From Penelope pileata (taxonomy: Eukaryota; Chordata; Aves; Galliformes; Cracidae), in the NCBI GenBank assembly GCA_013396635.1, contig WBMW01001305.1, positions 1,166,201-1,230,200 of the forward strand: DNA of 64,000 nt. Reading direction: 5' to 3'. The translations under genes were made by a program, and so were the position numbers. The notes under the pieces are model-generated. The model had not been told where the DNA came from. It made no database searches and worked only from the letters and a program-made list of their open reading frames with translations. Positions 12,549-24,600 of the stretch are shown piece by piece (position 1 is the first letter of the stretch; each line of letters opens with the position of its first letter).

Positions 12549-15500
12549 CCACATTTGAGGATTGTGCTCGTTTTTAGTTCCCAGATGTGTAGTATAGTTT
12601 GTGCTCTTCAAATAAGTTAACAAGTCAGTGAAAGGTCTGACTGCTCCCTTGGTTTCTGAATAAAGTTTAAGATATATGAGTTCAGTGCACTCTCCAAGTT
12701 TTAAAAGATATATGAGTAGCTAGCTCTGGTGATAACCGTATCAGCCGCAAAGGACCTGCATCCTCATTCATTAATAAGTTAGTTTGCATGGTGCCCTGGG
12801 GACATAGAAGTTCTTAGCATTTTTCCTATTGCCGAATGGCGCTGTGCCTTATCTCATATATACCAGGGTTCTGCTTCAATGTTTTTTTAAAAATAAGTTG
12901 CATTGTCTGAATAGTGAATATCGCTTAGAATTGTGTTAGTTTGCCATTTGGGAAACTGTTTAAAGAGTGGCCTTATCTCTCCTTGACTACTTCCAACAGT
13001 CTAGAATCCCTATCATAAATCACATTTATCATAATTTATTATATGAAAGCAATATTTGTTCTACTCAGTGAATTCTAGAAAAAAAAGTACTAAAATGCTA
13101 TATTTATTCACATTGTTTTATATTTAACATGGGAGAATGTCTTAAAGTTCATAAATATTATTATTAGTATCCTAGAATAGCTTTTACCTTAAGCATTTTG
13201 ATATCAGCACCTGCTTTTCAGAAACTTACAATTACTTTACTTGGACTTAACTTTTTTTTCACAGTTTATCTTATGCATAAACAGAAACACATGACATTCT
13301 GTAATGCCCATGTATAGCCATATCTTAAAAAAATAAATAAATAAAAATTCTGAGTTTTTCAGTACAGGGGGAGATGTTAGATGCTATGGTGACAGATGTC
13401 ATATAAATACCTAAACTGGGAAGTGCAGTGACTTGCAAGCAATAAGTTTTGTTTCTAATTTATGGTGAAAAAGGCTGTAGTCCATGTGGCTGGGATCTGA
13501 TGCAGTAGAGACATCTGATCCTAGGAAGGACAACTAAATAAATTTTTTATGGGGTTCATTTGTCTACTTGAGTTGCTTTTTTTTTTTTTATACACAATCT
13601 AATTGTGCCAATATCTCCATAAAACTGCATAAAGGCAAGTGTTGTCTTGGGTTTGTTTGTTTTGTGTTTGGTGGCTTTTTTTTGCAAGGCATAGGCAATA
13701 GAGCTGAAAAGAATTTTATTTGATATGAAAGCCTAGATACTACCTCTGGCTCTAACCTGTTTATAAAATTGTTTTTGAGTCGCATGCTGAAGTAAATATT
13801 TCTGACAATGTTCAAAACTTCCACTGACAAAATTAATAAACCGTACTGAAAGCTGTGGAGACCTAGAAAAAGGTTATGGATGAATGCATGCAGAATTCTC
13901 CCAGAATTGTTCCCTGCAACATTTCAAACATGTCTTGCCTGGTCTTAGGTCTTTGGAGTGTTGAAGGAAAAGGCTGTAAATTGAGGTGACAGTGTGAAGT
14001 CTGAAGGCAGGGTGACTGTGCATAGTGTGGTTGCAGTCCGTGATGAATTCAGCCAACATGTGCAAAACCAAAGAGACAAGTTGTCACCCACTCTTGAAGG
14101 GATACTTTTGGCTCAAAGCAGTGTCTGCAAAATGCTGCTCTTAAAAGGTCAAGGGAGGAGAAAGCCCAGAAATCACCCATCAGTTGTTCTTGTATTGCTG
14201 CTGTTCCCTGGCTGGATGAGACTATTAAACATTGATCATGAAGGTCACGGCTCCTCATAGCCAAAAAGGGTCACGCAATTCAAGGATGAAAATACCAGCA
14301 TGGCCTTTCCCTAAGCTGACACTTTTTAACTGGTGTAGGTAGTGGTGGGTATTAATAAATCAAATGAGATCCCTTTGAAGTTTTCCCAGATACTGCGTTG
14401 GGTACAAGTTAAAGGTGATCGTGTGCAATCTGAAATGGATGCAGATTGTCCAATTCACAGAAATTTGTCAACAGGATATTTTAATGCAGTCCTGATAGAA
14501 CCTCAGTTACTCTTCCACTGCTCCTGTCTTGAATTTGGACTACTTCCTTGGATCCAAGGACTAAAGCATTGTGGTAACATTTTCAGGTAGTGAAAAAGAG
14601 AAGGGAATTGAGTATGGCTTTAGATTTCTCTGTGGTGGCTTTTAGTAAAAATTTTCAAGAACATGCTTTCAAGTTTGAAAAGTGTAATTTGTTTCTTTAA
14701 ATATGCTAAGTTGTTCACAGAATGTTTTAGATTAGGAAGTTTTGTGATTTTTATGTGTGTGTATGTGCCATGGTCTAATATTGACCCAAACCAGAGGAAT
14801 TAATACGCAGGCATTCCATGTTTCCATGTGTTTGTAAGTGACAGAAAATGCACTTCAAGACAAAATCATAGAAGAAATCATTTTCACAAATGGTTGTCAG
14901 AAGCATACCAACGGGGGCAGTTGTGTGCTTGGCTTTCACTGAACTTGACATCTCTCCTACTTGAAAAAGATGAATAGGGGCTGCTAGCCATGATATAAGC
15001 TAGCTATGTTTACCTCTGCCGTGTCTGTGCTCTTGCACAAAGTAAGACATTTTGAATCATCTGCTCAGACGAAAGCCTCATTTCCTCCTCTTGTACAACA
15101 GCGAAGGAGGCCAGTTGAGGATTTTGGCAGGCTGCTGCTTGCATCCCCTGTAAGGAGGTAACTCCTGCTATGACAGTCATAATTGAAGGTTAGTTCTTTT
15201 TTTAAAAAAATACTGTTTATAAATTACAAACTTGAAATGAGCAATTGAATTTACAAGAAACATCAGTTATATTTATGCCAGAGATCCACGAGTAGTTTAA
15301 AACAATCTGTGTTTGACATAGTAAAATGTCTTTATCATTAAAATGCTAATGAAATGGTAAACATCTGTTAAATTTATGATGATAATGAAGCTTGTCAGCT
15401 ACATCTTTCTTGTGCCAGCATTCCAGCTTAGTTCAGGTCTGCATACAGATCCGGTGGAGCGATGTTAAGAATCTATTTGGCCTTTGAAAGTAATGCCAGT

Positions 15501-18306
15501 GGAAAAGTGTGCTCTGTTCTGTTTAATAGGATGATTGCCTTGAAGTGCTTCCTCCTGTAGTCTGGGTCATCTTTACCTGATCATTCTTTTAGTGGCTTTC
15601 AAATATAATTCTGAAAATCAAACTTCAGTCCAACAGGACCACTGTTATTTGGTTGGCAATAATAGCAGTAGCAAACTTCAAAACAGAAGTGAACAAGTTT
15701 CTTATTATCAATGCCTCCACTAATCAGTCAAGTCGGTGTGTATATTTTCTATACTGTATGGATTCTGAATATGTTGTAATCTGACCATGTATTATTCTGG
15801 CAGCAGAAATGCTGTGGACTACAAAGCTGAAGGCAGATTTCAGATGTGTTTGAAATGATCTGTGCTCAGCTGAAGAGTACAGAAAAGATTGCATTGTATA
15901 CTGGACCATGCTAATTGTTTTTTAATTTTTAAAACTTTTATGCCAAATGTTTTCTATACCTCAGTTAAAGACAGCATCAGGAACCCAGCTAAACTCTGAT
16001 TTTAAATGTCAGCAACAATTTAACTTTTTTTTTTAAATTTCTTTAAAATATAGTCAAAATACATAAGCACAGATTCATTGAAGTGTGTATATGCAAAGAG
16101 AGGACAGGCTTTTTTTTTTTTAAGCTGTTGATCTTGCTTCTGAACTTCAAAGAGAAACTTGCAGAAGTTTGACACTCTATGGACAGTATGAACAGTGTAG
16201 TTTCTGTTTGAGTACAACTCTGAAACCTAAATTAAGATACTGTTTCAGATCAAGCTAACAGAAATAATCATTTTTGCAGTCAAAGATATTTTGTTGGTTA
16301 AATTATCTGAGACACTGCTTTCCTGTTGATGCATTTTATTTTGTTTTTCATTATGGATACAAAGAAGAAACTGTGGGCATGTTAGGCAGGCTTTAGCATT
16401 TGACATTTGTGACTCCACTTGAATAAGTTTTGACTTAATTAACTAAGCCAAAGTGTCAATGAGTTGCAGGGGCTTGTTCAGAATGCAGAGTTTAACTGAC
16501 TTAAAAATTTGAAACAAAACTTACATTTATGAAAGTATTGGGGTAAGAGAAGAGAGGAAAATATTCTGAGACTGTACCTCAAGCATATTTTTCCTTTCAA
16601 CTTATGCAGCTAAGTTGGGATGATGCCTAACTGTTCTCTTTCCATAGTTGTCGTTGACTCATCTTTCTGTTGTCCTCACTCTTTCTCTGTAGAAGAAACA
16701 AAGTAGATTATAGCCTGCTACTCATCTGCTAGACTATAATATAACGTTTATTATGCTGCAGCTGTGATCAAATTGTCTGTATCTCTAGCATCTACAAAAT
16801 TTGCGCTCAGGGCTAGTTGTAAGTGTTTGGCCATCCAGTAAATTCATGCGGCCCCATCTGGCTTCTGAGCTCTACTTCCCTCTCAGATACCAGAGAATGG
16901 GTTTGAAATCGTGTTCATGAAGGCACAACAACGAGATGAAAGAAAATTTCTCTGCCTTGAATTTTGTGTGCCCTTAACAGGAAGAAGAGAGTTGTTTAGT
17001 GTAAGACTCATACTGGAGCAGCCCACATGGATTGCCTGGCATCTTGAAAGCAGATGCAAATGGTTTGATTTTGTGGGAGAAGAGAGGGGAAAGTGCTTGG
17101 TTTACTTTTCTTCTTTCTTTTCCCCCTCCTGACTGGGTTTAAAAAGCTCAGACAACTTCTATGAGAAAAAGCTTAGTTACTGTGTCAGCTTTGCTTGAGA
17201 CCAAAGAAGCTCCCCAGAGGACTGTTACACTCCTGGCTGATGTGCTGGCCACTGGTGAGCAGGAGAGGGAGGTAATGATGGAGAAATTCTGCCAGGGGAT
17301 CTAGGGGAGAGGCAGAGAATGACTCAACCTCCTGTAAAGACCTGAGAGACTTGTGTTCCAGTGCCTGCTCCAGTCTGTGCTGAATTATTTATTCGACCCA
17401 AGAAGGAGAATCTGAGATTATTTTTTTCATTTTTGATTTCAGTGAGGAAAATGCTGTTTGAAATCTATTTTGTATGATTTCAGCAAAAATAAAATACTCC
17501 CACAGGCAGAGCTGGAAGCAGTGTGCTAGGCATGCTATTATGTGGATAGGGCAGATAGCTAGTTATAAATGAACGTTTGGACATCTGTGCCTTCACATTC
17601 CTTTGGGATCTTGTTGGGGCCGTGATTCTCAAGTGTAACAATTCCAGCAAGTATGTTTCTGGAAAGCCTGTGTTTGGAGAGAAAGAGCTGGGCTCCAATT
17701 AAGAAAATGCTGTTTTGCATTACATGTAAAGAATTGAGTTCATGCGTGTGCCAGCTGGTTATTTGTTCTAATATTTGCATTGCACTGTAAAACAGAAGGC
17801 ATTCTTTTAAATCTTGGGTGAAATTATGTTTGTGCAGCACCTGATAGTTATGGAAGCCATCAGAAGAAGGAAAAACACACATAGCTTGCAATTTGGAAAC
17901 AGAACTCTGGATTTCAGCTTGCATGTACTGCCTGCACTAGTTGATCTAATAGGCAACCAGGAATTGCAAAAGCATCTGACTTCCATCGACGCCCATCCTG
18001 GCCTTTTTGTCGCAGAAGAATTTTTCAGCTTTAGGAAGGATTTATTCTACCTGCCAGGGTGATTTATATACCATATGTCTCCTCTTCAGCGTCTGAGTAT
18101 CTGTGGCCATGAGAGAGTGCTCTGCCTCATCTGTAGCGTGTGGAAGTAATAGGTTTCTTTTAATGGTATTAACTCCTGCAGAGCTCTGCTTTATTACCTC
18201 CACACAGTATTTGTTTTTGGAGGTTGTGTCAGCAAGAGATAGCTATGCTGTGTGTAACATGGAAAGGAGAATACTATGAATTCCTGGTTTTGTTTGCTCT
18301 TGGCAG

Positions 18307-18437
18307 GCACTACTGCACTTCCCACCCTTGTGCGCACACCTACCTTGATGATGCAGCCTTCCCTGGATATCAAACCCTTTATGTCCTTCCCTGTGGACAG
18401 CAGCTCTGCTGTTGGATTCTTCCCAAATTTTAACACA
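18307..18437 (+). CDS. ZNF385B: ZNF385B coding exon A (internal, upstream of first visible zinc finger)
   Basis: A 131-bp internal exon preceded by a TTTGCTCTTGGCAG acceptor and followed by a consensus GTAAGT donor. Its first two bases complete a codon begun in the previous exon (phase 1). It then encodes 43 residues ending in PNFNT, and finishes on a whole codon. The segment contains LPTLVRTPTLMMQPSLDIK and FMSFPVDSSSAVG, which I recognise from the ZNF385 family. The PVDSSSAVG form fits ZNF385B better than the paralogue ZNF385D. It holds no zinc finger, is rich in Pro, Ser and Thr, and is probably a flexible segment. ZNF385B is a nuclear zinc-finger protein linked in the literature to p53-related apoptosis in B cells; that role is family knowledge, not visible here. 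An antisense open frame over this exon has no support. Confidence 0.9.
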
Positions 18438-21400
18438 GTAAGTAAAGATGCTTCTGCATTTAGTTTCAGTGTAAAGTTTTCCAAGCTGGTTCTAATACCC
18501 AGTATTGAAGCTGACAAACAGAACTCTGTGCTGTACTGGTTACTGTTCCCTTGGGTGAAAGTCTCAGGCTGTTGCCAACCTTCTTGCTGTACATGGGCCC
18601 CAACCTTTTTGACTTGGTCTGTGGGGGTGTTGTTTGCACACTGAAAAAGCCCCATGGTAGTTTTAATGAGCTATGCAATAATTTTGAGTGTTTGCCTGGA
18701 CGTATGCGTTTCCGTGAACTGTAAAAAAGAAAAAAGCTAACGTTAGTGGGGGAAGACAGAATGGCAGGTAAGGCCTAGATCCTTCACTGTCTTAAACACA
18801 TGGAGTGCACCAAAGCCGATGTTTTGCATGCTGCTGCTCAGGTTTCTGTGTGTAGAGATAATTTAGCATGGAATGAGTTAGCAAACATTAAGTCAATAGC
18901 AATGGGAAGAAAACTTCTGCAAGTTGTTTCTGCTGAGTCAGTAAATACGGTTTGTTGATGCATGACTGTCCCCTGAACGGTAGAGCATTGTGACTGTCAC
19001 TATTGTGGGAATGGGGAGCACTGCCAGCACCAGCAGGCAGTGATCAGCTGAGACACCACCACGCTTTTCCTTTGAAAACTTGCTCTCTGTCTGTAGTTAA
19101 TACAGCAAGAAGATTTATTCTTCTTCCTGACTTGCGAATAAATCTTGCTGACAGACCTTGTGCTACAGCAGCCGGTGCTGTGGGATAGTTACGAGGTAAT
19201 GTATCAGCCAGCTTCTCTCAAATGTCAACAGCCCAATGTGAGGTTGTGCACATGTACAGATCTGGTGGGTACATGCATGTGCATGCGTACAAAGAGAGAA
19301 AAGATACAAATCCAAGTATGTTAAAAGAGCAGGAGCCAAAATTCGATACAATTTTGAGACAGTGGTGTCTCTTCTCCTGGTCATGATGCAATTCATATTC
19401 ATTTTCCTTCATCTAATACATTTGAGAATTTTGTTATTGATTTGTCTGTTTTCCAGTTGCACTAGCATTATAGCTGAGGTTTTTCACAGAACTGTACATA
19501 AAGTGTCAGAAAACTTTTTCTTTAGGGATGCTATAGTTGTAGTCAACCATTGTTCGCTTTCTGGTAGTATTATTGAATTTCTAAGTTGCAGTAGCCTCCT
19601 AGAGGCAGATTAATTTGGATATTTAGACTGTTTTGCCTATATATACTATGTTACATTTATCTGGATTACGTTCCATTTGCCTAATTCCTGGAGTGCTTAT
19701 CCTTCACACCTGTCACTTCTCTCCAAGCTTCTATGAGTTTTATTAAAAGAGAAGCCTGGGGCCAGTGGCAAATATTATCTACTTCCTCCCTTGGAATTCT
19801 TGGTAATTATCCAAAATCACAATGTTATGCACCACAGACACCACATTTTTACATTCTTCTTGAGGAACAGTATTTCAGTTCTGCACTATTTCTCATTCAT
19901 GGACTGCCATTTATCTTGTAGGTATTGATCTTCCCTAATAGTCTTTTATGATGAACCTTAAAGCTCATGGGAAAACTAAATTATTTATGGTTATCTTCTG
20001 ACAGGCATAGTGAACACGAGCTGTCATACGCATCCTTTCTTTTTAACTTAGCACAACCTTTGCAAACGTAGGTTTCTATATTGATACATTTTTTTCACTG
20101 TGAATACAAATGTGTGGGGAGAGTATGTAAAAAACTTGTCAAAATCACTTTTCCAGATCAAATTTGAGTGAACAAAACCAAAACCTGCCTGTTCCATTAT
20201 GTACATTTTCAGAAGTGCCCTAGTGTTTCCTCCTGTGCAGTCGCAGAGCATTGGAAGAACATTTTGTCCCTTCTGCCTACCCCCAAAAGCCATCAATTGC
20301 CTACAGATTAATCACTGACAAGAGGCCTTGTTAAGGACTGTAGATGGTGACATCACTGATGCACAACACCAAATCTGTTTGCCTTTGGTAGGGCTAGGGA
20401 AATGGCCATCACATCTGCTGTTCATCCTTGCGTATGTTCACTGAACGTGGGAAGAAGAAATGTGATCTCAAGAGAACTTCTCTGCATCAGAAGTGTTTTT
20501 CTGTCAGGAGATGGTTTCTTACTTAAATCTCAATGGCCTGAAAAACAAGTTTCTACTGAAGAGTTTAATACTGCAACTAAGAGGGCGGGGAAGAAAATTA
20601 GGCGAAATTTTATTAACTAGATACATGTTTAAAGGAGCACCCCCTACCATGATTCCAAAACAGCTTCTCTTATTTGTGGAAATATATTTAAAATCTGGGG
20701 TAAACCCTTTTTAATACAGTTAACTTTGATAGTTTTCAGTTCTGAAAATATCTGTGCCAATGTGGATGAAACATTGGTGTTGGCCCCGTTTCATTTGTGA
20801 ATGTGTTGTAATCGCTTGCTTCTCTCTGCATGGAGTGCTTTCAGACAAAATGCTGTGAAGACTGTTTTTTTTTTTTAAAAAAGGAAAGACTACCCCAGGT
20901 ATATCTTATTTTCTTGACAGAATTGCATGATTTACTTTAAGAGGTCTCTCTTCTGTTTCTCATGAAAACAGCAACAGTTCTAAAAATAATGTGGATATGT
21001 GTATAGTATTGATTCATGCTCCAATTAAATTTTTTGTTAGTTCTTTAAGACTTGCTTATTATCTAGACCAAATTAGGGAGGGGATGCTTGTGCTGATTCT
21101 TTTGGATACATTCCTCTGTTCCTCAGTAGGGACACCTTTTTGTTTCAGTGAATCAATTTCTGAGTGCGGAATAAAGGACTCCAAGCAGTGAGGTTTTGCA
21201 GAACAGGTGCTCTGTTCTTCCTGGGCTTTTCAGAGCACGAACAAATGGTTTTGTCGGAGCAGGACAGGTGTGACCAGGCTGCTGTGGCCTGAGCATGCGT
21301 TGCTGCACAGAAAAGTGCTCTCAAAAGTGCTGCAGCAGCAGATCTAAAGGGGAACAACGCATTAGTTCTCACACCAAGTTCTGGAAGGTTTTGCTCAGTT

Positions 21401-22289
21401 ACTCATACCCCTCTGCCTGAAATGCGTAATTCAGATAATTTTTTTGGCTGATATTACTTAGAATATTCTTGTTTGTAGGAGAAGGGGATCCAGTGTTTTA
21501 GGAAGTCCCAAACCAATTCCTCCAATTTGGAAAGGATGCTGTGCAAAAGGGTGTTGATAAATACAACTCTTCTTTAGCATGCAAAAATGACTTCAATGAT
21601 TCCTTACCATGTAACATATTGCATGTTGATTACTTATAAGGTCTTTGAGACTTCAAAGTCAGGTTCATAAAGTTAGCGAAAATCAAAGCTAAGACTTCTG
21701 CACAGTTTTAATTAGGTCCCCAGTGTTCGTCTATTATAATGTAATCTTGAATTTTACACTCTCTGGCTTTTACCACTCAACTTCATCCTCTGTACAGTTC
21801 TTTCTCTATACCTCCCTGATTCATTTTCTTGAGTCATTAATCTTGTGGACTGAATGAAGAAAAATCACATCACAGAAGGTTATCACTATGCTTGTGGTAA
21901 AGTGGTTGAAAGCAAGGATTTATCTCTCAAAGCAAACTAAACGATTGCTACCTGCATCTTCCTATAAGGGATATATAGGCCTCAGAAAGAAAAATTTGAA
22001 AACTCTACATGTTCTACCTTGTCCTAAAATGAGAGCAGAACTGCACAATTCGAATTCAGTCAAAACAGTGCAGCCAAGGACCTATCAGTCTGCACAAAAG
22101 CAGTGTCAGCAATTTCTGAGATTCTATCATCATAGAAAATAATGAGCAAGTCATATGCTTCCTTCCAAGTTTGTTAAGGCCTCAGGGGTAATCAAAAATT
22201 ATAGTATCTCTTGTAGCATTAACTTCAGTGAGATATTTTCCATCTAACTAGACAAGGATTGTTTTCTTAAATGCTAGTTTGTACTCTCC

Positions 22290-23010
22290 ATAGAGGACTC
22301 TGGAGGCTCTGCTGCTGCTTCAGTACCTGTTCCTCTTCAAGCAGAAGGTTCTGATGAGTCTCTGCGTTAGAGCTCAGGTCCTCCAAACAAAGCGGTCCAG
22401 AAGTATTTCACATCTGTCAGGGAAGGTGAGCCAGCTGGAATGGTCTGCAGGAAGGGAAAGAGGAGCTAACTGGTAATGTAGTCAGATATCTCTGTCTTTT
22501 CTCCATCATTAGCCTTGCCTGGACTAAGTATCGCTGGCCTGTCCCCAGGAAGAGTACTGGAAGGGACTAATTTGCTCTTTCCTCTCCTGCATTTTCAATT
22601 ATGTCCCTCATTTTCAGTTGCTACCTCTCCAGTTCTCATTTGCTCTCCCTGAAATTTGAAGGGCCCCTAATCAAGCAGATCAGAGCCCAGGGCCTTGTAT
22701 TGCTAGGAGTGGAACCTCTCCTGCTTCTGGCCTCGCACTGCAGCACAGCAGCTTTCCCTTTCCCTCACGGGATCCAAATTTCAGCCCTTTAGTGCTCTGC
22801 TGCCATCCCACAGCACCCTGTGGAGCTCAGCCTTGTGTACAGGAGGAATGAAGCAGAGGTGCAGCCAGCTGGCTGGTGCCAGCCCATCACCTACTGTCCC
22901 CTGTACCTGTGCAGCCTGTCCATGGGCTCTCATTTCCTCTTCTCCCTTCAGTGCAGTGCCAAGGGAACAGCAGGACCTGCTTTGTTCCTCTCCCTCAGAA
23001 ATGCTTGGCT
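22290..23010. other. GC-richer intronic block
   Basis: Against an AT-rich background this stretch is noticeably richer in G and C. It has several overlapping short open frames on both strands, as expected from fewer stop codons. No repeat family, splice-bounded exon or CpG-island texture was recognised. It could be unannotated regulatory DNA or an old, unrecognisable repeat. Confidence 0.4.
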
Positions 23011-23350
23011 CCTGAGTGAATTTTCTTAAGAGCGATATCGTACCCTCATTGACTAATGACACAGAAAAGAAATTTAAGCAGTTAACTTAAAAGTTGTAGA
23101 GTAGCTGGGATGTTTTGTTTTAAACCAAGAGATAGCAATGTTTTTCTTACAGACATCTTATAAGCCACTTTTTTTATAGTTAGTGCAGGCACACAGAGCA
23201 CTTCAGGTTTTCTGCTTCTTTGTAGAACACTTAGAAATGCTGCTCCTTCACCATCAGTTATTCTGGAGTCTGCATAGTTCATGTTTTCCAGATCATAGCC
23301 AGATCCACCTGAACTACAACATGAGAAATCAGCCTGGTACCTGATAGAAA

Positions 23351-23364
23351 GCGGGGGGGGGAGG
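23351..23364. repeat. Short G-rich tract
   Basis: A run of nine G residues followed by A and four more G, within GCGGGGGGGGGAGGGG. It is simple sequence. Confidence 0.8.
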
Positions 23365-24433
23365 GGAAGAGACTACTGCTTATTTTCTCAGTTATTTACT
23401 GGTGAGGAAAGTAGAGGTTCTGAAACCCCACAATAAAGCCTCAATGGTGGAGACTCAGACCCCTGCTCCCCTGCACCTCGGTCAGGCCTTGCTGTTGTCA
23501 CACCGTTCTCCCCTGGCAGCACCTGTCACCTCCCTCCACGTCCTTAGTCAGGGATCTCTCCTTGTCTTTCTGTGGCTCTGATGCAGCCAGAAGAGATCTC
23601 TTTCAACTCTGGTAGGAATTTTTGAAGAAATTCTTCTTAGCCTTTGGAAGCCCTGAAAAATATTTATTCAAGGCGATATATTTTTGCCCCAAAACACTTG
23701 AGATATTTCTGTTGAAACTTTCAGAAAGCATTAGCTTGAAATAAATACCTTGTAAGATGCACCAAGTTTGGTATGGGGGAAAAATTGTGCTGCCAAAAGT
23801 GTGGAGATGTCACTGAGTCTTTGACAGGTTTTACAGTTTGTTGTGTTTCAGTTTTAAGAGGCAGATTCCCTAGCTCCTGTCAGGAATCTCTTCAAACAGC
23901 AACTCTCTGTTAAATAGGAGACTAAATATTTTCTGACTTGTTTCTAGTCTTTAATGCATATTATTCTCAGGAAGAACATTTATCTAAAATAATAGACTGT
24001 CTTTAAAGGCAGATCTCCTGAAACATTAGTAATGATTTGAAGATTCCGATAGCGTTGTATTTTCTTTAGCAGGAGTTGGATGGATGAGCTTGGTCCCCTC
24101 ACTCCCCTAGATGAGCAGTCAGCCAGGCAGCTCCATCTGTAAGGAGCAGGTGCAGTGCCATACAGCGGGAACAGCACATGTCCCCACCACTCTGGCCTTT
24201 CGCTGCCACTGTGTCAGCTCAGCATTCAGCATGTGGGTTTTGAAAATGGCTCTGAAATTGTTCTTCTGCTTCTCCTATTGTGCGTACAAGTAATTCGTTC
24301 ACCAGCCTTATTCCATAAAGAACTCCAGTTTCTGCATAGAAATCCCAGCAGTTTCTGCATACAAACCTTGAGTCCTCCAAAAGTTCTATTCCCTAGCTGC
24401 ATATTTTGTCTGTCTTACTAGAAAGCTCGGAAT

Positions 24434-24600
24434 TCATAGAATCATGGAATCCTTAGAGTTGGAAGGGACCTTTAAAGGTCATGTTGTCCAGCTCCCCTGC
24501 AATGTACAGGGACATCTACAGCTAGATCAGGTTGCTCAGAGCTTGGTCCAGCCTGACCTTGAATGTCTCCAGGGACGGGGCTTCTACCACCTCTCCCTGA
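24434..24600 (-). mobile_element. CR1 LINE 3'-end fragment (older copy)
   Basis: Inverted CR1 3' end. It opens with TCATAGAATCATGGAATC, then GAGTTGGAAGGGACC, TCATGTTGTCCAGCTCCCC, GATCAGGTTGCTCAGAGC and CCAGCCTGACCTTGAATG, followed by a diverged segment around CTACCACCTCTCCCTG. It is more diverged than the copy at 11.6 kb and represents a different CR1 subfamily or an older insertion. The far boundary is approximate. Confidence 0.9.

Larger units (their letters stand above)
1..18306 (+). other. Upstream intron or 5' noncoding DNA of ZNF385B
   Basis: AT-rich noncoding sequence with short chance reading frames only. It is read as intron because the exon that follows starts with a split codon preceded by a splice acceptor, so at least one earlier exon must exist. 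No sequence matching an upstream ZNF385B exon, including the extra N-terminal zinc-finger exon I associate with long isoforms of this gene, was recognised here. An alternative first exon could be missed by eye. Contents worth separate entries are a TAAT-rich block at about 7.9-8.3 kb, a possible conserved element at 8.7-8.9 kb, a CR1 fragment at 11.6 kb and an A20 tract at 12.5 kb. Otherwise nothing specific is seen. Confidence 0.7.

Noticed and set aside
18194..18655. 153-codon minus-strand open frame covering exon A
   Set aside because: It is antisense to a well-supported coding exon and shows no family resemblance. The openness is best explained as a shadow of the exon and its surroundings.
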